Shown here: in pieces, positions 9,331 through 18,620 of the stretch
How positions within the stretch are numbered: the stretch's first letter is position 1
Layout of the letters: each line of letters opens with the position of its first letter
DNA from: Billgrantia desiderata
GTDB taxonomy: Bacteria; Pseudomonadota; Gammaproteobacteria; Pseudomonadales; Halomonadaceae
Direction: 5' to 3'
Assembly: GCA_011742915.1 (NCBI GenBank)
Contig: JAAQTN010000014.1
Location: 1 to 64,000, forward strand
DNA length: 64,000 nucleotides
The notes under the pieces: generated by a model
Told to the model about the DNA's origin: nothing
Seen by the model: only the letters and a program-made list of their open reading frames with translations
The model's database searches: none
Position numbers and translations under genes: made by a program

Positions 9331-9614
9331 GGAACTCCTCCGTCCTGAAACCGGATCGTTTATGGTTGTTACAGGAGCGTACCGGGCGAGCCCGGCCGCT
9401 TACCTGTCAAAAGCTAGCACGCCCCTGCGTAATAAGAGGCTAATCGCCAGTTTCTACGTTATTGAGAATTTTCAGCAATTCCACCAAGGTCGGTTAGCCG
9501 CCTCGCCTTTCACCGGGGGCCGGCGCGGCGCTGCGAAAAAGTCGTCAATCGACACTGGCAAAATCGTCAAAATCCCCCCATGATGTGGTTGTCGCAATCG
9601 CCCACTGGAGCATC

Positions 9615-9893
9615 ATGAGTACGGCACGACATTTTTCCAACGCGGATCTTATCGACCCCCCGCGAAGTTGCCCTGACCTCGATGTCAGGGATCTGGAAAA
9701 GCGCACACGTCTGATGCGCATCGTTACACGGCTTATCGCCGTATCCGACCTCGGTTGCCGCGAGATTGCTCGCCGCGCCGGGCTACCGGCCCAGAAGGTC
9801 AGCGATCTGCTCTCCGGCCGACTGGAGCATCTCTCCGTCGAGGAGCTGCAGATTCTCTACCGCACCATCGACCCCCAGCCGACGGCCCACTGA
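9615..9893 (+). CDS. Small XRE-like helix-turn-helix regulator
   Basis: A 92-residue protein whose C-terminal half carries an XRE/HigA-type helix-turn-helix: CREIARRAGLPAQKVSDLL (about residues 49-67), followed by SVEELQILYRTI. The start at 9615 is chosen because GGAG sits 6 nt upstream; a GTG at 9585 is open but lacks a site. No toxin gene neighbours it, so it is not an obvious antitoxin. It is divergent from the TAXI operon across 284 bp and precedes ttrBCA. Whether it controls either is unknown. Confidence 0.7.
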   Translation: MSTARHFSNADLIDPPRSCPDLDVRDLEKRTRLMRIVTRLIAVSDLGCREIARRAGLPAQKVSDLLSGRLEHLSVEELQILYRTIDPQPTAH

Positions 9894-9916
9894 CGCCGCC
9901 GCACCCCCATCCCATG

Positions 9917-9948
9917 TCACGCCCTGCCGGGCCACCGGCGGGGCGTGA
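9917..9948 (+). terminator. Hairpin downstream of the XRE-like gene
   Basis: A 13-bp stem with one G·T wobble (9918-9930 with 9935-9947, loop GCCA), extendable by an outer T-A pair, lies 24 bp past the stop codon. No T run follows, so it may act with Rho or only stabilise the mRNA. Confidence 0.5.
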
Positions 9949-10086
9949 TGCCTTACGGGCCTCCAGGACACTTCCGCCCTTCTTTCCGCCCCTCATTTTT
10001 TTCCCTGATTCCCTTCCCTGCTTTCCCTTTCGTGCCAGCCACTTGCGCCAACATTAAGCGAGCATTAAGAGCTTTCTAATCATCTC

Positions 10087-10100
10087 TTGATGCATATCAA
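10087..10100 (+). promoter_or_regulatory. Perfect FNR/Anr-type box upstream of ttrB
   Basis: TTGATGCATATCAA matches the FNR/CRP-family consensus TTGAT-N4-ATCAA exactly and lies 97 bp upstream of the ttrB start. This predicts oxygen-responsive activation of the operon by an FNR/Anr protein, consistent with an anaerobic respiratory enzyme. The position relative to a transcription start is unknown. Confidence 0.75.
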
Positions 10101-10196
10101 GCCCCTCGACCTTGGTCGCAGGTAGGCTTTCCGGTGTCACCCCTTTCTTCCTGTCGCGGGGCGACCCCCCGCGACACCCAGGCCACCGGAGGCGCC

Positions 10197-10976
10197 ATGG
10201 ACCACCTTCGCCGCTCCCTTCTCGGCCAGCTGGCCCGCCTCAGCGCGGGTGCCGCCCTGATACCGCTCTCAAGCGTTGCCAGCGCCGGCATCAACAGCCA
10301 GCCGCCCCGTCGAGAAGGCGACCCCACCAAGCGCTACGGCATGCTCATCGACCTGCGCCAGTGCATCGGCTGCCAGGCCTGCACCGTGTCGTGCCATATC
10401 GAGAACGACGCCCCCATGGGCAAGTTCCGCACCACCGTCTCCCAGTACGAGGTGGAGCATCAGGAGACCGGCACGCTTGCCACCTTCATGCTGCCGCGCC
10501 TGTGCAACCACTGCGAGAACCCGCCCTGCGTGCCGGTCTGCCCGGTCCAGGCGACCTACCAGCAGCAGGACGGCATCGTGGTGGTGGACAGCGACCGCTG
10601 CGTGGGCTGCGCCTACTGCGTCAACGCCTGCCCCTACGACGCCCGCTTCATCAACGACAGGACCCAGACCGCCGACAAGTGCACCTTCTGCGCCCACCGC
10701 CTGGAAGCCGGCCTGCTGCCGGCCTGCGTGGAGAGCTGTGTGGGCGGCGCGCGGATCATCGGCGACATGCGCGACCCGGAAAGCCAGATCAGCCGCATGA
10801 TCGCGGAGCACCGCGACGAGCTGATGGTGCTGCAGCCTGAAAAGAACACCCTGCCCCAGGTCTTCTACCTCGGCATGGACGAGCGCTTCATCACGCGCCC
10901 GCTCGCCGAGCCGGTGGCCCTGGAAGTCCTCGACCCCCACGGCAAGGAGATGGGTTATGAATTCCATGGCCATTGA
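10197..10976 (+). CDS. ttrB: Tetrathionate-reductase-like iron-sulfur subunit TtrB
   Basis: A 259-residue DMSO-reductase-family electron-transfer subunit. Sixteen cysteines in four ferredoxin-like groups (C56/59/62/66, C103/106/111/115, C135/138/141/145, C162/165/177/181) would hold four [4Fe-4S] clusters. The N-terminus (about 8-30) is hydrophobic, as expected of an exported or membrane-attached subunit. The start at 10197 has GGAGG just upstream. Overlaps ttrC by 20 nt. Gene order B-C-A and the neighbour types match the ttrBCA operon of enteric bacteria. A closely related reductase for another sulfur or arsenic oxyanion cannot be excluded. Confidence 0.85.
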   Translation: MDHLRRSLLGQLARLSAGAALIPLSSVASAGINSQPPRREGDPTKRYGMLIDLRQCIGCQACTVSCHIENDAPMGKFRTTVSQYEVEHQETGTLATFMLPRLCNHCENPPCVPVCPVQATYQQQDGIVVVDSDRCVGCAYCVNACPYDARFINDRTQTADKCTFCAHRLEAGLLPACVESCVGGARIIGDMRDPESQISRMIAEHRDELMVLQPEKNTLPQVFYLGMDERFITRPLAEPVALEVLDPHGKEMGYEFHGH

Positions 10977-12183
10977 GCTGCTCGCGCCCCGCTACGCCAT
11001 CGCCTGGTACCCCTGGGCGGTGCAGTACTTCTTCCTGATCGCGCTCTCCTACGCCACCCTGTGGCTGGCGGCACCGGCGCTGGTGTTCGGCAGGCAGCGC
11101 TGGCTGCCCACCGCGCGCCTGGCGATGCTGGCCTGCCTGACCACGACCCTGGTGGCCCCGGTGGCGCTGCTCGCCGACCTGCACCAGCCGCTGCGCTTCT
11201 GGCACTTCTACGCCTACGCCACCTCGAGCTCCTGGATGTCCATCGGCAGCCTGCTGCTGCCGCTCTACGTGGTGGGCGTGCTGCTGCTGGCCTGGCTGGC
11301 CTGGCGCCCCGCCCTGCAGGCCAACCGCCAGGCCCCCGGCCTCGCCGGCCTGGCCGCCCGCCTGCTGTCGTTCGGCTCCGCCCCTACCCCGCGCGCGGCG
11401 CTGGTGCTGGTGGGCCTGGGCACACTCGCGCTCTCCACAGGCATCATGCTCTACACCGGCGCCGAGCTTGCCGTGGTCAAGGCGCGCCCGCTGTGGAACA
11501 CCGTCTGGCTGCCGCCGATGCTGGTCGCCACCGGCTTTATCGCCGCCGCCGGCCTGATCCTGGTGCTCAACCGGGTCAGCGGCCTGCGTGACCAGGCCAC
11601 CATCGGCCAGATGCTCAGGGTGCTGCTGGGCGCCTGTCTGGTGGCCGGCCTCGTCGCCGGCAGCTGGTTCCTGGACGGCATCAACGCCAACGTCGGCTCG
11701 GTGGCCGCGGCGCTGGACTCGGTACGGCATAGCCCCTCCTGGCGCAGTACCGCCCTCTGGGGTGGTCTGACCGGGGTGGCACTCTTCGGCGCCGTGCTCT
11801 ACCTGCTCACCCGCCCCGCCGCCCGCCGCCCGGCCCTCTTCGCCTGGGCCTGGGTGCTGGGCCTGGTGGCCATCCACATGGGCTGGATGTTCCGCTGGGT
11901 GGTGCTGATGGACGTGCAGCACGTGGCCCGCAACAGCGCCGGCTTCCACCACTACGGCATCCCCGCCGGCTCCTCCGGCCTGCTCGGCATCGTCGGCACC
12001 TTCGGCCTGTGGCTCGCCGCGGCCCTGGTGATCGACCTGCTGATTCCGTGGCGCCAGGCGCGCCAGGGCGGCAGCGCCGCCGACGTCTCACTCTCGGACA
12101 GCACGGCGTCATCCGACAGCACCGCACAGTCCGACGCCCAACGCGCTGCACAGAAAATAGAAGGAGCGCCCAGCCATGGCTAA
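10957..12183 (+). CDS. ttrC: NrfD/TtrC-like membrane anchor subunit
   Basis: A 408-residue NrfD-family integral membrane protein with about nine hydrophobic segments from residue 19 to ~365. It would oxidise quinol and hand electrons to TtrB. An AAGGAG 7 nt before 10957 supports this start although it lies inside the ttrB end. The last ~35 residues are a hydrophilic Ser/Asp/Ala-rich tail (SLSDSTASSDSTAQSDAQ) not typical of the family core. Overlaps ttrA by 8 nt, so all three genes are translationally coupled. Confidence 0.8.
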   Translation: MNSMAIELLAPRYAIAWYPWAVQYFFLIALSYATLWLAAPALVFGRQRWLPTARLAMLACLTTTLVAPVALLADLHQPLRFWHFYAYATSSSWMSIGSLLLPLYVVGVLLLAWLAWRPALQANRQAPGLAGLAARLLSFGSAPTPRAALVLVGLGTLALSTGIMLYTGAELAVVKARPLWNTVWLPPMLVATGFIAAAGLILVLNRVSGLRDQATIGQMLRVLLGACLVAGLVAGSWFLDGINANVGSVAAALDSVRHSPSWRSTALWGGLTGVALFGAVLYLLTRPAARRPALFAWAWVLGLVAIHMGWMFRWVVLMDVQHVARNSAGFHHYGIPAGSSGLLGIVGTFGLWLAAALVIDLLIPWRQARQGGSAADVSLSDSTASSDSTAQSDAQRAAQKIEGAPSHG

Positions 12184-15100
12184 GTCCCCCGTCGATACCT
12201 CACGCCGTCGCTTCATGAAGGGCGCCGTCGCCGCCGGCGGTGCCGCCACCTTCGTCGCCGGCTATTCAGACCCCCTGGCCAAGATGGCCAAGGGCGTCAC
12301 CGGCAGCGCCGGCGAGAAGCCGAAGGACCGCATCCACGGCAACTCCCTGGCCCCGGAGTATCGGGTCGACCTCGACACCGGCGAGCTGACCCTCAACCCG
12401 GACCAGCGCACCGCCTTCACCATCTGCTACGGCTGCACCACCCAGTGCGGCGTGCGGGTGCGCGTCGACAACGCGAGCGACCGGGTGCTGCGCGTCTCCG
12501 GCAACCCCTACCACCCGCTCTCCGCCGACGACCACCTGCCCATGCGCACCCCGGTGGCCGAGGCGCTGCGCCACGTCAGCGCCTACGGCGGCCAGGGCCA
12601 GGTCAACCGCTCCACCGCCTGCGCCCGCGGCAACGCCATGATGAGCCAGCTGGAGAGCCCCTTCCGCATCGACCACTGCCTCAAGCGGGTGGGCGGGCGC
12701 GGCGAGCGCCGCTGGGAGAAGATCTCCTTCGAGCAGCTGATCGAGGAGATCTGCGAGGGCGGCGACCTGTTCGGCGAGGGCCACGTGGACGGCCTGCGCG
12801 CCATCCACGACCACGACACCCCGATCGACCCGGAGAACCCGGAGTACGGCCCGAAGGCCAACCAGCTGATGGTGATGGAGGCCACCGACTACGGCCGCTC
12901 GGAGCTGCTCAAGCGCTTCACCCTCAACGCCTTCGCCACCCGCAACTACGGCCACCACGGCTCCTACTGCGGCCTGGCCTTCCGCATGGGCTCCGGTGCC
13001 GTGATGAACGACCTGGGCGCCAACGCCCACGTCAAGCCGGACATCCAGAACGCCCGCTTCATCATGTACATCGGCACCGCGCCGAGCCAGGCGGGCAACC
13101 CCTTCAAGCGCCAGGGCCGGCTAATCGCCCAGGCGCGCGCCGAGGGTACCCTGGAGTACGTGGTGGTGGACCCGGCGCTGAACGCCTCCACCTCCCACGC
13201 CGCCGACCACAACCGCTGGGTGCCGATCCGCCCCGGCACCGACAGCGCCTTCGCCATGGCCATCATCCAGTGGCTGCTGGACAACGAGGGCTATGCACGG
13301 GCGTTCCTCGAGCTGCCCGGCAAGGCTGCCGCGGACGCCGCCGGCGAGGCCACCCACTCCAACGCCACCCACCTGGTGATCGATACCGAAAACCACCCCC
13401 GCCGCGGCCGTTTTCTGATGGCCAGCGACCTGGGCCTGGCCGAGGCCGGAAGCGACGCCGATGCCCCCCTGGTGGTGGTCGACGGCGAGCTCGTTCACGG
13501 CGAGGAGGCGATGGCCGCCGAGCTCTTCGTGGACCGCGAGGTAGACCTCGCCGACGGGAGCACCGTGCGGGTGAAGAGCAGCATGACCCTGCTGCGGGAG
13601 TCGGCCAACGAGTACGACCTGGCCACCTACGCCGAGCACTGCGGCATCCCCGAGGCCACCATCGTCGAGCTTGCTGAGCGCTACGCCAGCCACGGCCGCC
13701 GCGCCGTGGTCAACTGCCACGGCGGCATGATGTCGGGCAACGGCTTCTACGCCGCCTTCGCGGTGCAGATGCTCAACCTGCTGGCCGGCAACTACAACAT
13801 GAAGGGCGGCAGCGCCGTGGGCGGCGGCCAGTTCAACGGCTTCAGCCAGGGCCCCCGCTACGACCTGGTGGACTTCCCCGGCAAGCGCGGCCCCCAGGGC
13901 GTCTTCCTCTCCCGCTCGCGCTTCCCCTACGAGCGCTCCTCGGAGTACCGCCGCAAGGTAGAGGCCGGCGAGAACCCCTACCCGGCCAAGGCGCCGTGGC
14001 GCTCCTTCGCCCCGCCCACCCTCACCGAGCACCTGCCCTCGGCGCTGGACGGCTACCCCTACCCGATCAAGGCGGTGATCGGCTGCATGGCCAACCCCAT
14101 CTACGGCCAGGCCGGGCTCGAGGCGATGATCGCCGACAAGCTCAAGGACCCGAAGCGCCTGGGGCTCTTCGTGGCGGTGGACGGCTTCATCAACGAGACC
14201 AACCGCTACGCCGACTACATCGTGCCCGACTCGGTGATGTACGAGGTGTGGGGCTTCACCGGCGCCTGGAAGGGAGCGCTCGGCCGCATGACCACCGCCT
14301 GCTGGCCGGTGGTGGAGCCGCGCCAGCAGAAGACCGCCGAGGGCGAGCCGGTCTCCATGGACAGCTTCTTCATCGCCGTGGCCAAACGCCTGGGCCTTTC
14401 CGGCTTCGGCGACGAGGCGATCCCGGATGCCGACGGCAACCTGCACCCGCTCAACCGCGCCGAGGACTACTACCTGCGCGCCGCGGCCAACATCGCCTAC
14501 ATGGACGAGCCGCTGCCCGAGGCGGACGAGAGCGACGTCGCCCACGGCGGCATCGCCCCGCTGCTGCCGCGCCTCGAGCGCACCCTCAAGAAGGAGGAGC
14601 GCGGCCGGGTGGCCTACCTCTACGCCCGCGGCGGGCGCTTCCAGGACGCCAGCGACCACTTCCGGGGCGAGCGGCTGACCAACGCCTGGCGCCGCACCCT
14701 GTGCGTCTACAACGAGGTGGTGGGCACCAGCATCGATACCATGAGCGGCAAGCCCAACCGCGGCGTGCCCGGCCACAGCCTGCCGCTGCTGGCCAACCAG
14801 CAGACCATGCGCGAGGTGTTCCCCGAGGAGGAGTGGCCGCTGCTCGCCTTCTCGTTCAAATCCAACCTGATGAACTCCTACGCCATCGGCAACGAGCGGC
14901 TGCGCATGATCAAGCCCTACAACCCGGTGAAGATGCACCGCGAGGACGCCGAGCGCTACGGCATCAGCCACGGCGATACCATCCGCATCGAGAGCCCCGG
15001 CGGCAGCGTGGTGGGCCTGGCGCTGGTCAGCGAGAGCGTGATGCCGGGGTCGCTCGGCATCGAGCACGGCTACGGCCACCGGGATCTCGGCGCCACGCCG

Positions 15101-15271
15101 CATGTGATCGACGGGGAGTCCCAGCCGGACATGCCCTGGCTGCGCGCCGGCATCAACATCAACGACCTGGGCTTCCGGGACCCGACCCGCAACGTGGACG
15201 GCACCTGGCTCGAGCCCATCAGCGGCGCCAGCGTGCGCCAGGGCCTGCCGGTGAGGGTCCGCCGCGCCTGA
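12176..15271 (+). CDS. ttrA: Tetrathionate-reductase-like molybdopterin catalytic subunit TtrA
   Basis: A 1031-residue molybdopterin oxidoreductase, close to the length of known TtrA (~1020) and longer than arsenate reductase ArrA. A Tat signal SRRRFMKG is at residues 9-16. Cysteines C84-x2-C87-x3-C91 and C149 would bind the N-terminal [4Fe-4S] cluster. C265 in HHGSYCG is the likely molybdenum ligand. The C-terminal ~130 residues form the usual beta-barrel cofactor cap. It would reduce tetrathionate or a similar acceptor in the periplasm. No ttrRS two-component genes are in the window. Exact substrate is inferred. Confidence 0.82.
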   Translation: MAKSPVDTSRRRFMKGAVAAGGAATFVAGYSDPLAKMAKGVTGSAGEKPKDRIHGNSLAPEYRVDLDTGELTLNPDQRTAFTICYGCTTQCGVRVRVDNASDRVLRVSGNPYHPLSADDHLPMRTPVAEALRHVSAYGGQGQVNRSTACARGNAMMSQLESPFRIDHCLKRVGGRGERRWEKISFEQLIEEICEGGDLFGEGHVDGLRAIHDHDTPIDPENPEYGPKANQLMVMEATDYGRSELLKRFTLNAFATRNYGHHGSYCGLAFRMGSGAVMNDLGANAHVKPDIQNARFIMYIGTAPSQAGNPFKRQGRLIAQARAEGTLEYVVVDPALNASTSHAADHNRWVPIRPGTDSAFAMAIIQWLLDNEGYARAFLELPGKAAADAAGEATHSNATHLVIDTENHPRRGRFLMASDLGLAEAGSDADAPLVVVDGELVHGEEAMAAELFVDREVDLADGSTVRVKSSMTLLRESANEYDLATYAEHCGIPEATIVELAERYASHGRRAVVNCHGGMMSGNGFYAAFAVQMLNLLAGNYNMKGGSAVGGGQFNGFSQGPRYDLVDFPGKRGPQGVFLSRSRFPYERSSEYRRKVEAGENPYPAKAPWRSFAPPTLTEHLPSALDGYPYPIKAVIGCMANPIYGQAGLEAMIADKLKDPKRLGLFVAVDGFINETNRYADYIVPDSVMYEVWGFTGAWKGALGRMTTACWPVVEPRQQKTAEGEPVSMDSFFIAVAKRLGLSGFGDEAIPDADGNLHPLNRAEDYYLRAAANIAYMDEPLPEADESDVAHGGIAPLLPRLERTLKKEERGRVAYLYARGGRFQDASDHFRGERLTNAWRRTLCVYNEVVGTSIDTMSGKPNRGVPGHSLPLLANQQTMREVFPEEEWPLLAFSFKSNLMNSYAIGNERLRMIKPYNPVKMHREDAERYGISHGDTIRIESPGGSVVGLALVSESVMPGSLGIEHGYGHRDLGATPHVIDGESQPDMPWLRAGININDLGFRDPTRNVDGTWLEPISGASVRQGLPVRVRRA

Positions 15272-15309
15272 GCCAGCCGCACCTGGATCCACCACTGCAA
15301 GGCAAAGCG

Positions 15310-15333
15310 CCCCCGCCGGGAAACCGGCGGGGG
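15310..15333. terminator. Bidirectional hairpin between ttrA and ilvD
   Basis: CCCCCGCCGG (15310-15319) and CCGGCGGGGG (15324-15333) pair across a GAAA tetraloop, a very stable hairpin between two convergent genes. No long T run is present on either strand. Confidence 0.65.
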
Positions 15334-15370
15334 AGCTGTCGTTGGCGACCCTGTCAGCCGCGAGGCGGGC

Positions 15371-17056
15371 TCAGTCGAAGGCGTCGGTGACCGCCCCGGT
15401 GCTCGCGGAGCTGACGGTCCTCGCGTACTTGGCCAGCACCCCACGGGTATAGCGCGGCGGGGGCTGGCGCCAGGCAGCACGACGCCGGGTCAGCTCGGCG
15501 TCATCGACATGCAGCTCGATGGTGTCGGCCTCGGCGTCGATGGTGATGGGGTCGCCATCTTCGACCAGCGCCAGCGGACCGCCGTCGAAAGCCTCGGGCG
15601 AGACATGCCCCACCACGAAGCCGTGGCTGCCGCCGGAGAAGCGGCCGTCGGTGATCAAGGCCACGGAATCGCCCAACCCGCGCCCCATGATCGCCGAGGT
15701 GGGCGTCAGCATCTCGCGCATGCCGGGGCCACCCTTGGGGCCTTCGTAGCGGATCACCACCACGTCGCCGGCCGTCACCGTGCCGTCGTTGATGCGCGCC
15801 TGGGCCTCCTCTTCGGAGCCGAACACCCGCGCACTGCCGGAGAAGCGCGTGCCCTCCTTGCCGGTGATCTTGGCCACTGCGCCTTCGGGCGCCAGGTTGC
15901 CGTAGAGGATGCGCAGATGGCTCTCCTTCTTCAGCGGGGCGTTAAGCGGGGCGATGATGTCCTGCCCTTGCGGGTAAGGGGCTACCTCCGCCAGGTTCTC
16001 GGCCAGGGTGCGCCCCGTCACCGTGAGGCAGTCGCCATGGAGCATGCCGGCGAAGAGCAGGGTCTTCATCAGCGGCTGGATGCCGCCGATCTCGACCAGC
16101 TCGCTCATCATGTAGCGCCCGCTGGGGCGCAGATCGGCCAGCACCGGCACATGCCGGCCGATCTCGGTGAAATCGACAAGGGAGAGCGGCACGCCCACGG
16201 TGTTGGCCATGGCGATCAGGTGCAGCACCGCATTGGTGGAGCCACCCAGTGCAATCACCACGGTGACGGCGTTCTCGAAGGCCTGGCGGGTCATGATGTC
16301 GGATGGCTTGATGTCGCGCTCGAGCAGCTCGAGCACGGCGGCACCGGCCGCTTCGCAGTCATCGCGCTTGGCCTGGGACACGGCGTTCTGCGCCGAGCTG
16401 CCTGGCAGGCTCATGCCCAGCGCTTCGATGGCCGAGGCCATGGTGTTGGCGGTGTACATGCCACCGCAGGAGCCCGGGCCGGGAATCGCCGTCTCCTCGA
16501 TCTGCTTGAGCTCGATCAGCTCCAGGTCGCCGCGACTGTGGGCCCCCATGGCCTCGAACACAGAAACGATATCGGTGTGGTTCTTGCCGGGCTGGATGGT
16601 GCCGCCGTAGACGAACACGCTGGGCCGATTCAAACGCGCCAGGCCCATCACGCAGCCCGGCATGTTCTTGTCGCAGCCGCCGATGGCCACCAGGCCGTCG
16701 AAGCCCTCGCAGCCGGCCACCGTCTCGATGGAGTCGGCGATCACTTCGCGCGAGACCAGCGAGTACTTCATGCCCTCGGTACCGTTGGCGATACCGTCGG
16801 AGATGGTCACGGTGTTGAAGATCACCCCCTTGCCACCGGCCGCGTCGGCGCCGTCGCGGGCGCGCTCGGCGAGCTCATGGATATGACTGTTGCAGGGGGT
16901 GACCATGCTCCAGGTGGAGGCGATGCCCACCTGAGGCTTGGTGAAATCTTCGTCGGAAAAGCCCACCGCACGCAGCATGGCGCGGCTGGCCGACTTGCCG
17001 ACGCCGTCCACCACCGGGGCGGAGTGGCGACGACGCGGGTCCGGGGAATCGCTCAT
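15371..17056 (-). CDS. ilvD: Dihydroxy-acid dehydratase IlvD
   Basis: A 561-residue dehydratase that makes the 2-keto acids of valine and isoleucine (and feeds leucine). Iron-sulfur ligands C55, C128 ([10 protein letters not shown]) and C197 ([12 protein letters not shown]) match the family pattern; the size is that of the shorter, [2Fe-2S]-type branch rather than the ~615-residue E. coli form. It stands alone, convergent with ttrA, so it is not in an ilv operon here. Some members of the family dehydrate sugar acids, but the motifs and length favour IlvD. Confidence 0.88.
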   Translation of the reverse strand: MSDSPDPRRRHSAPVVDGVGKSASRAMLRAVGFSDEDFTKPQVGIASTWSMVTPCNSHIHELAERARDGADAAGGKGVIFNTVTISDGIANGTEGMKYSLVSREVIADSIETVAGCEGFDGLVAIGGCDKNMPGCVMGLARLNRPSVFVYGGTIQPGKNHTDIVSVFEAMGAHSRGDLELIELKQIEETAIPGPGSCGGMYTANTMASAIEALGMSLPGSSAQNAVSQAKRDDCEAAGAAVLELLERDIKPSDIMTRQAFENAVTVVIALGGSTNAVLHLIAMANTVGVPLSLVDFTEIGRHVPVLADLRPSGRYMMSELVEIGGIQPLMKTLLFAGMLHGDCLTVTGRTLAENLAEVAPYPQGQDIIAPLNAPLKKESHLRILYGNLAPEGAVAKITGKEGTRFSGSARVFGSEEEAQARINDGTVTAGDVVVIRYEGPKGGPGMREMLTPTSAIMGRGLGDSVALITDGRFSGGSHGFVVGHVSPEAFDGGPLALVEDGDPITIDAEADTIELHVDDAELTRRRAAWRQPPPRYTRGVLAKYARTVSSASTGAVTDAFD

Positions 17057-17250
17057 GGAAGTGGCTCCTTCGTTTCGCTTGCCGATCTACGAAGGGTGGT
17101 TGGCCAAAGGCTTCCTGGCAAATTCCAGCCTGGCCGCCGCCGAACCGTGGCGCTAAAGCCCGAAGCCGACTGGCCGATATGACCTGGAGCTCATGCAGTG
17201 TTATAACAGCGAACAAAGCCAGTACGACTTCTCCCCCGCAGGGAACCGCC

Positions 17251-17922
17251 ATGCCTTTCAGTGAAGCCAAGGAACACGCCCCCGGGCATTTGCACCATAT
17301 CTTTGCCGATCCCTACTCCGCCTTCGACAATCTCAACGTCGAACGCCAGCTGCATCTGCGGGTCGCCCTGCAGACGCTGGTGTGCGAGCCGATGACCGAC
17401 GGAACGCTGACGCTGCGGGTCATCCACGGCTGGGAGAACGGCGGCTTCGAGCCCGCCGACCTGGCCCACAGCGACCATCGCCTGGCAACGCTCGAAGACT
17501 TGGAGCAGGTGCGCGCCAGCTACCAGCAGGCCATGGAGAGCGCCGCCCCGCTGCCGCGCGACGACGCCTCCCTGCTGGCCGCACCGTTGGCCGACGCCAT
17601 CGCCGCCGCCGAGGCCAAGGGGCAGGCACTCGACGAGGAGACCCGCACCATCCCCGCGCGCTGGCCCACCTTCGACCAGGGCCTGTCCCTCTACACCTTC
17701 TTCAAGGTCTATCACCGTCTTACCTACGGCGAGGACGACAGCTACCGCTCGATCCGCTGCCAGACACCGCAGGGCCCCCACGAGATTCACGAATTCCACC
17801 TCGAAGAGGGCGAGTTCGCCGTGATTCGCCCCGTCGAGGATGCAACCGGCAACAGCGTCCTGGTGCTGCACGACAGCCAGCTCGAACCGGTGTTGATGCT
17901 GCTGGAGGCGTGCCGCACCTGA
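17251..17922 (+). CDS. Unrecognised 223-residue protein
   Basis: I do not recognise this family. The frame from 17251 is preceded by AGGGA and encodes an acidic, apparently soluble protein with no signal peptide or membrane segment. It contains a WENGGFEP segment, a helix-rich Ala/Glu/Asp middle (about 90-130) and a C-terminal part with PHEIHEFHLEEGEFAVIRP that looks like beta strands. Codon use resembles the neighbours, so it is likely a real gene. It is divergent from ilvD across 194 bp and convergent with the peroxidase-related gene, 16 bp away. Confidence 0.6.
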   Translation: MPFSEAKEHAPGHLHHIFADPYSAFDNLNVERQLHLRVALQTLVCEPMTDGTLTLRVIHGWENGGFEPADLAHSDHRLATLEDLEQVRASYQQAMESAAPLPRDDASLLAAPLADAIAAAEAKGQALDEETRTIPARWPTFDQGLSLYTFFKVYHRLTYGEDDSYRSIRCQTPQGPHEIHEFHLEEGEFAVIRPVEDATGNSVLVLHDSQLEPVLMLLEACRT

Positions 17923-17938
17923 GCCGGCCCCCGCTGCC

Positions 17939-18538
17939 TCAACCGGCGGCGGGTTTCTCCCGCGGCACCCGGCCCATCAGGTAGAACTCCGGGTTGGGCG
18001 GCGTGCCGGTGAGCGTGACCAGGCGGTTGGAGAGACCGAAGAAGGCGGCGATGGCGCCGATGTCCCAGATGTCGTCGTGGGTGAAGCCCGCCTCGATCAG
18101 ACGCGCCTGCCACTCATCGGTGAGCTCCCCCACGTCCAGGCCGCAGTGCAGGGCAAAGTCGAGCATCACCCGATGCCGCTCGCTGATCGGCGCGGTACGG
18201 TGGTTGATGGCGACCTGGTCGGCCAGCAGCGGGTCCTTGCTGTAGATGCGCACCAGCGCGCCATGGGCCACCACGCAGTACAGGCAGCGGTTGCGGGCGC
18301 TGGTGGCCACCACGATCATCTCCTTCTCCGCCTTGGTCAGCGTGTCGGACTCGCGCTCCATCAAGGCGTCGTGGTAAGCGAAGAAGGCACGAAACTCATC
18401 GGGCCGGTGTGCCAGCATCAGGAACACGTTGGGCACGAAATCGGCCTTCTCCTGCACTGCGAGGATGCTGCCGCGAATGTCTTCAGGCAGGTCCTGGATC
18501 GATTCGGGCACGGGAAAGCGGCTGAGCGGGGCTGGCAT
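17939..18538 (-). CDS. Peroxidase-related (AhpD/CMD-like) protein
   Basis: A 199-residue member of the alkylhydroperoxidase AhpD/carboxymuconolactone decarboxylase superfamily. The redox motif is clear: acidic residues E71/E73, then C85-L-Y-C88 and H92. This is the AhpD proton-relay arrangement, so a thiol peroxidase role is likely. Its length fits the family annotated as uncharacterised peroxidase-related enzymes. A LiuR-like palindrome lies about 45-60 bp upstream of the start and may control it. Confidence 0.75.
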   Translation of the reverse strand: MPAPLSRFPVPESIQDLPEDIRGSILAVQEKADFVPNVFLMLAHRPDEFRAFFAYHDALMERESDTLTKAEKEMIVVATSARNRCLYCVVAHGALVRIYSKDPLLADQVAINHRTAPISERHRVMLDFALHCGLDVGELTDEWQARLIEAGFTHDDIWDIGAIAAFFGLSNRLVTLTGTPPNPEFYLMGRVPREKPAAG

Positions 18539-18581
18539 GGCAAGGACCTCTTGTGTCGTTGTGGTTACCGGTCATCACCAG

Positions 18582-18597
18582 TTAACGTCAACGTAAA
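18582..18597 (-). promoter_or_regulatory. LiuR/MerR-type palindrome upstream of the peroxidase-related gene
   Basis: TTAACGTCAACGTAAA is a near-perfect inverted repeat (TTAACGT, CA, ACGTAAA; 6 of 7 positions pair). It resembles binding sites of LiuR-like MerR regulators of branched-chain amino acid or fatty acid catabolism. It overlaps the likely promoter of the gene starting at 18538. No MerR gene is in the window. Confidence 0.4.
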
Positions 18598-18620
18598 CAT
18601 GTTGTCCATGCGACATCCGC

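Larger units (their letters stand above)
9894..10196. other. Intergenic control region before ttrBCA
   Basis: About 300 bp with no gene. It holds a GC-rich hairpin right after the HTH gene (9917-9948), a T/C-rich stretch (about 9975-10035) and the FNR-type box at 10087-10100. The ttr promoter must lie here. Confidence 0.6.

Noticed and set aside
9615..9893. Antitoxin of a HigBA-type module
   Set aside because: The helix-turn-helix resembles HigA, but no small toxin gene is adjacent on either side.
12176..15271. Respiratory arsenate reductase ArrA
   Set aside because: The length (1031) and the B-C-A order with an NrfD anchor fit TtrA better; ArrA systems are shorter and usually lack this order. 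No ars genes are nearby.
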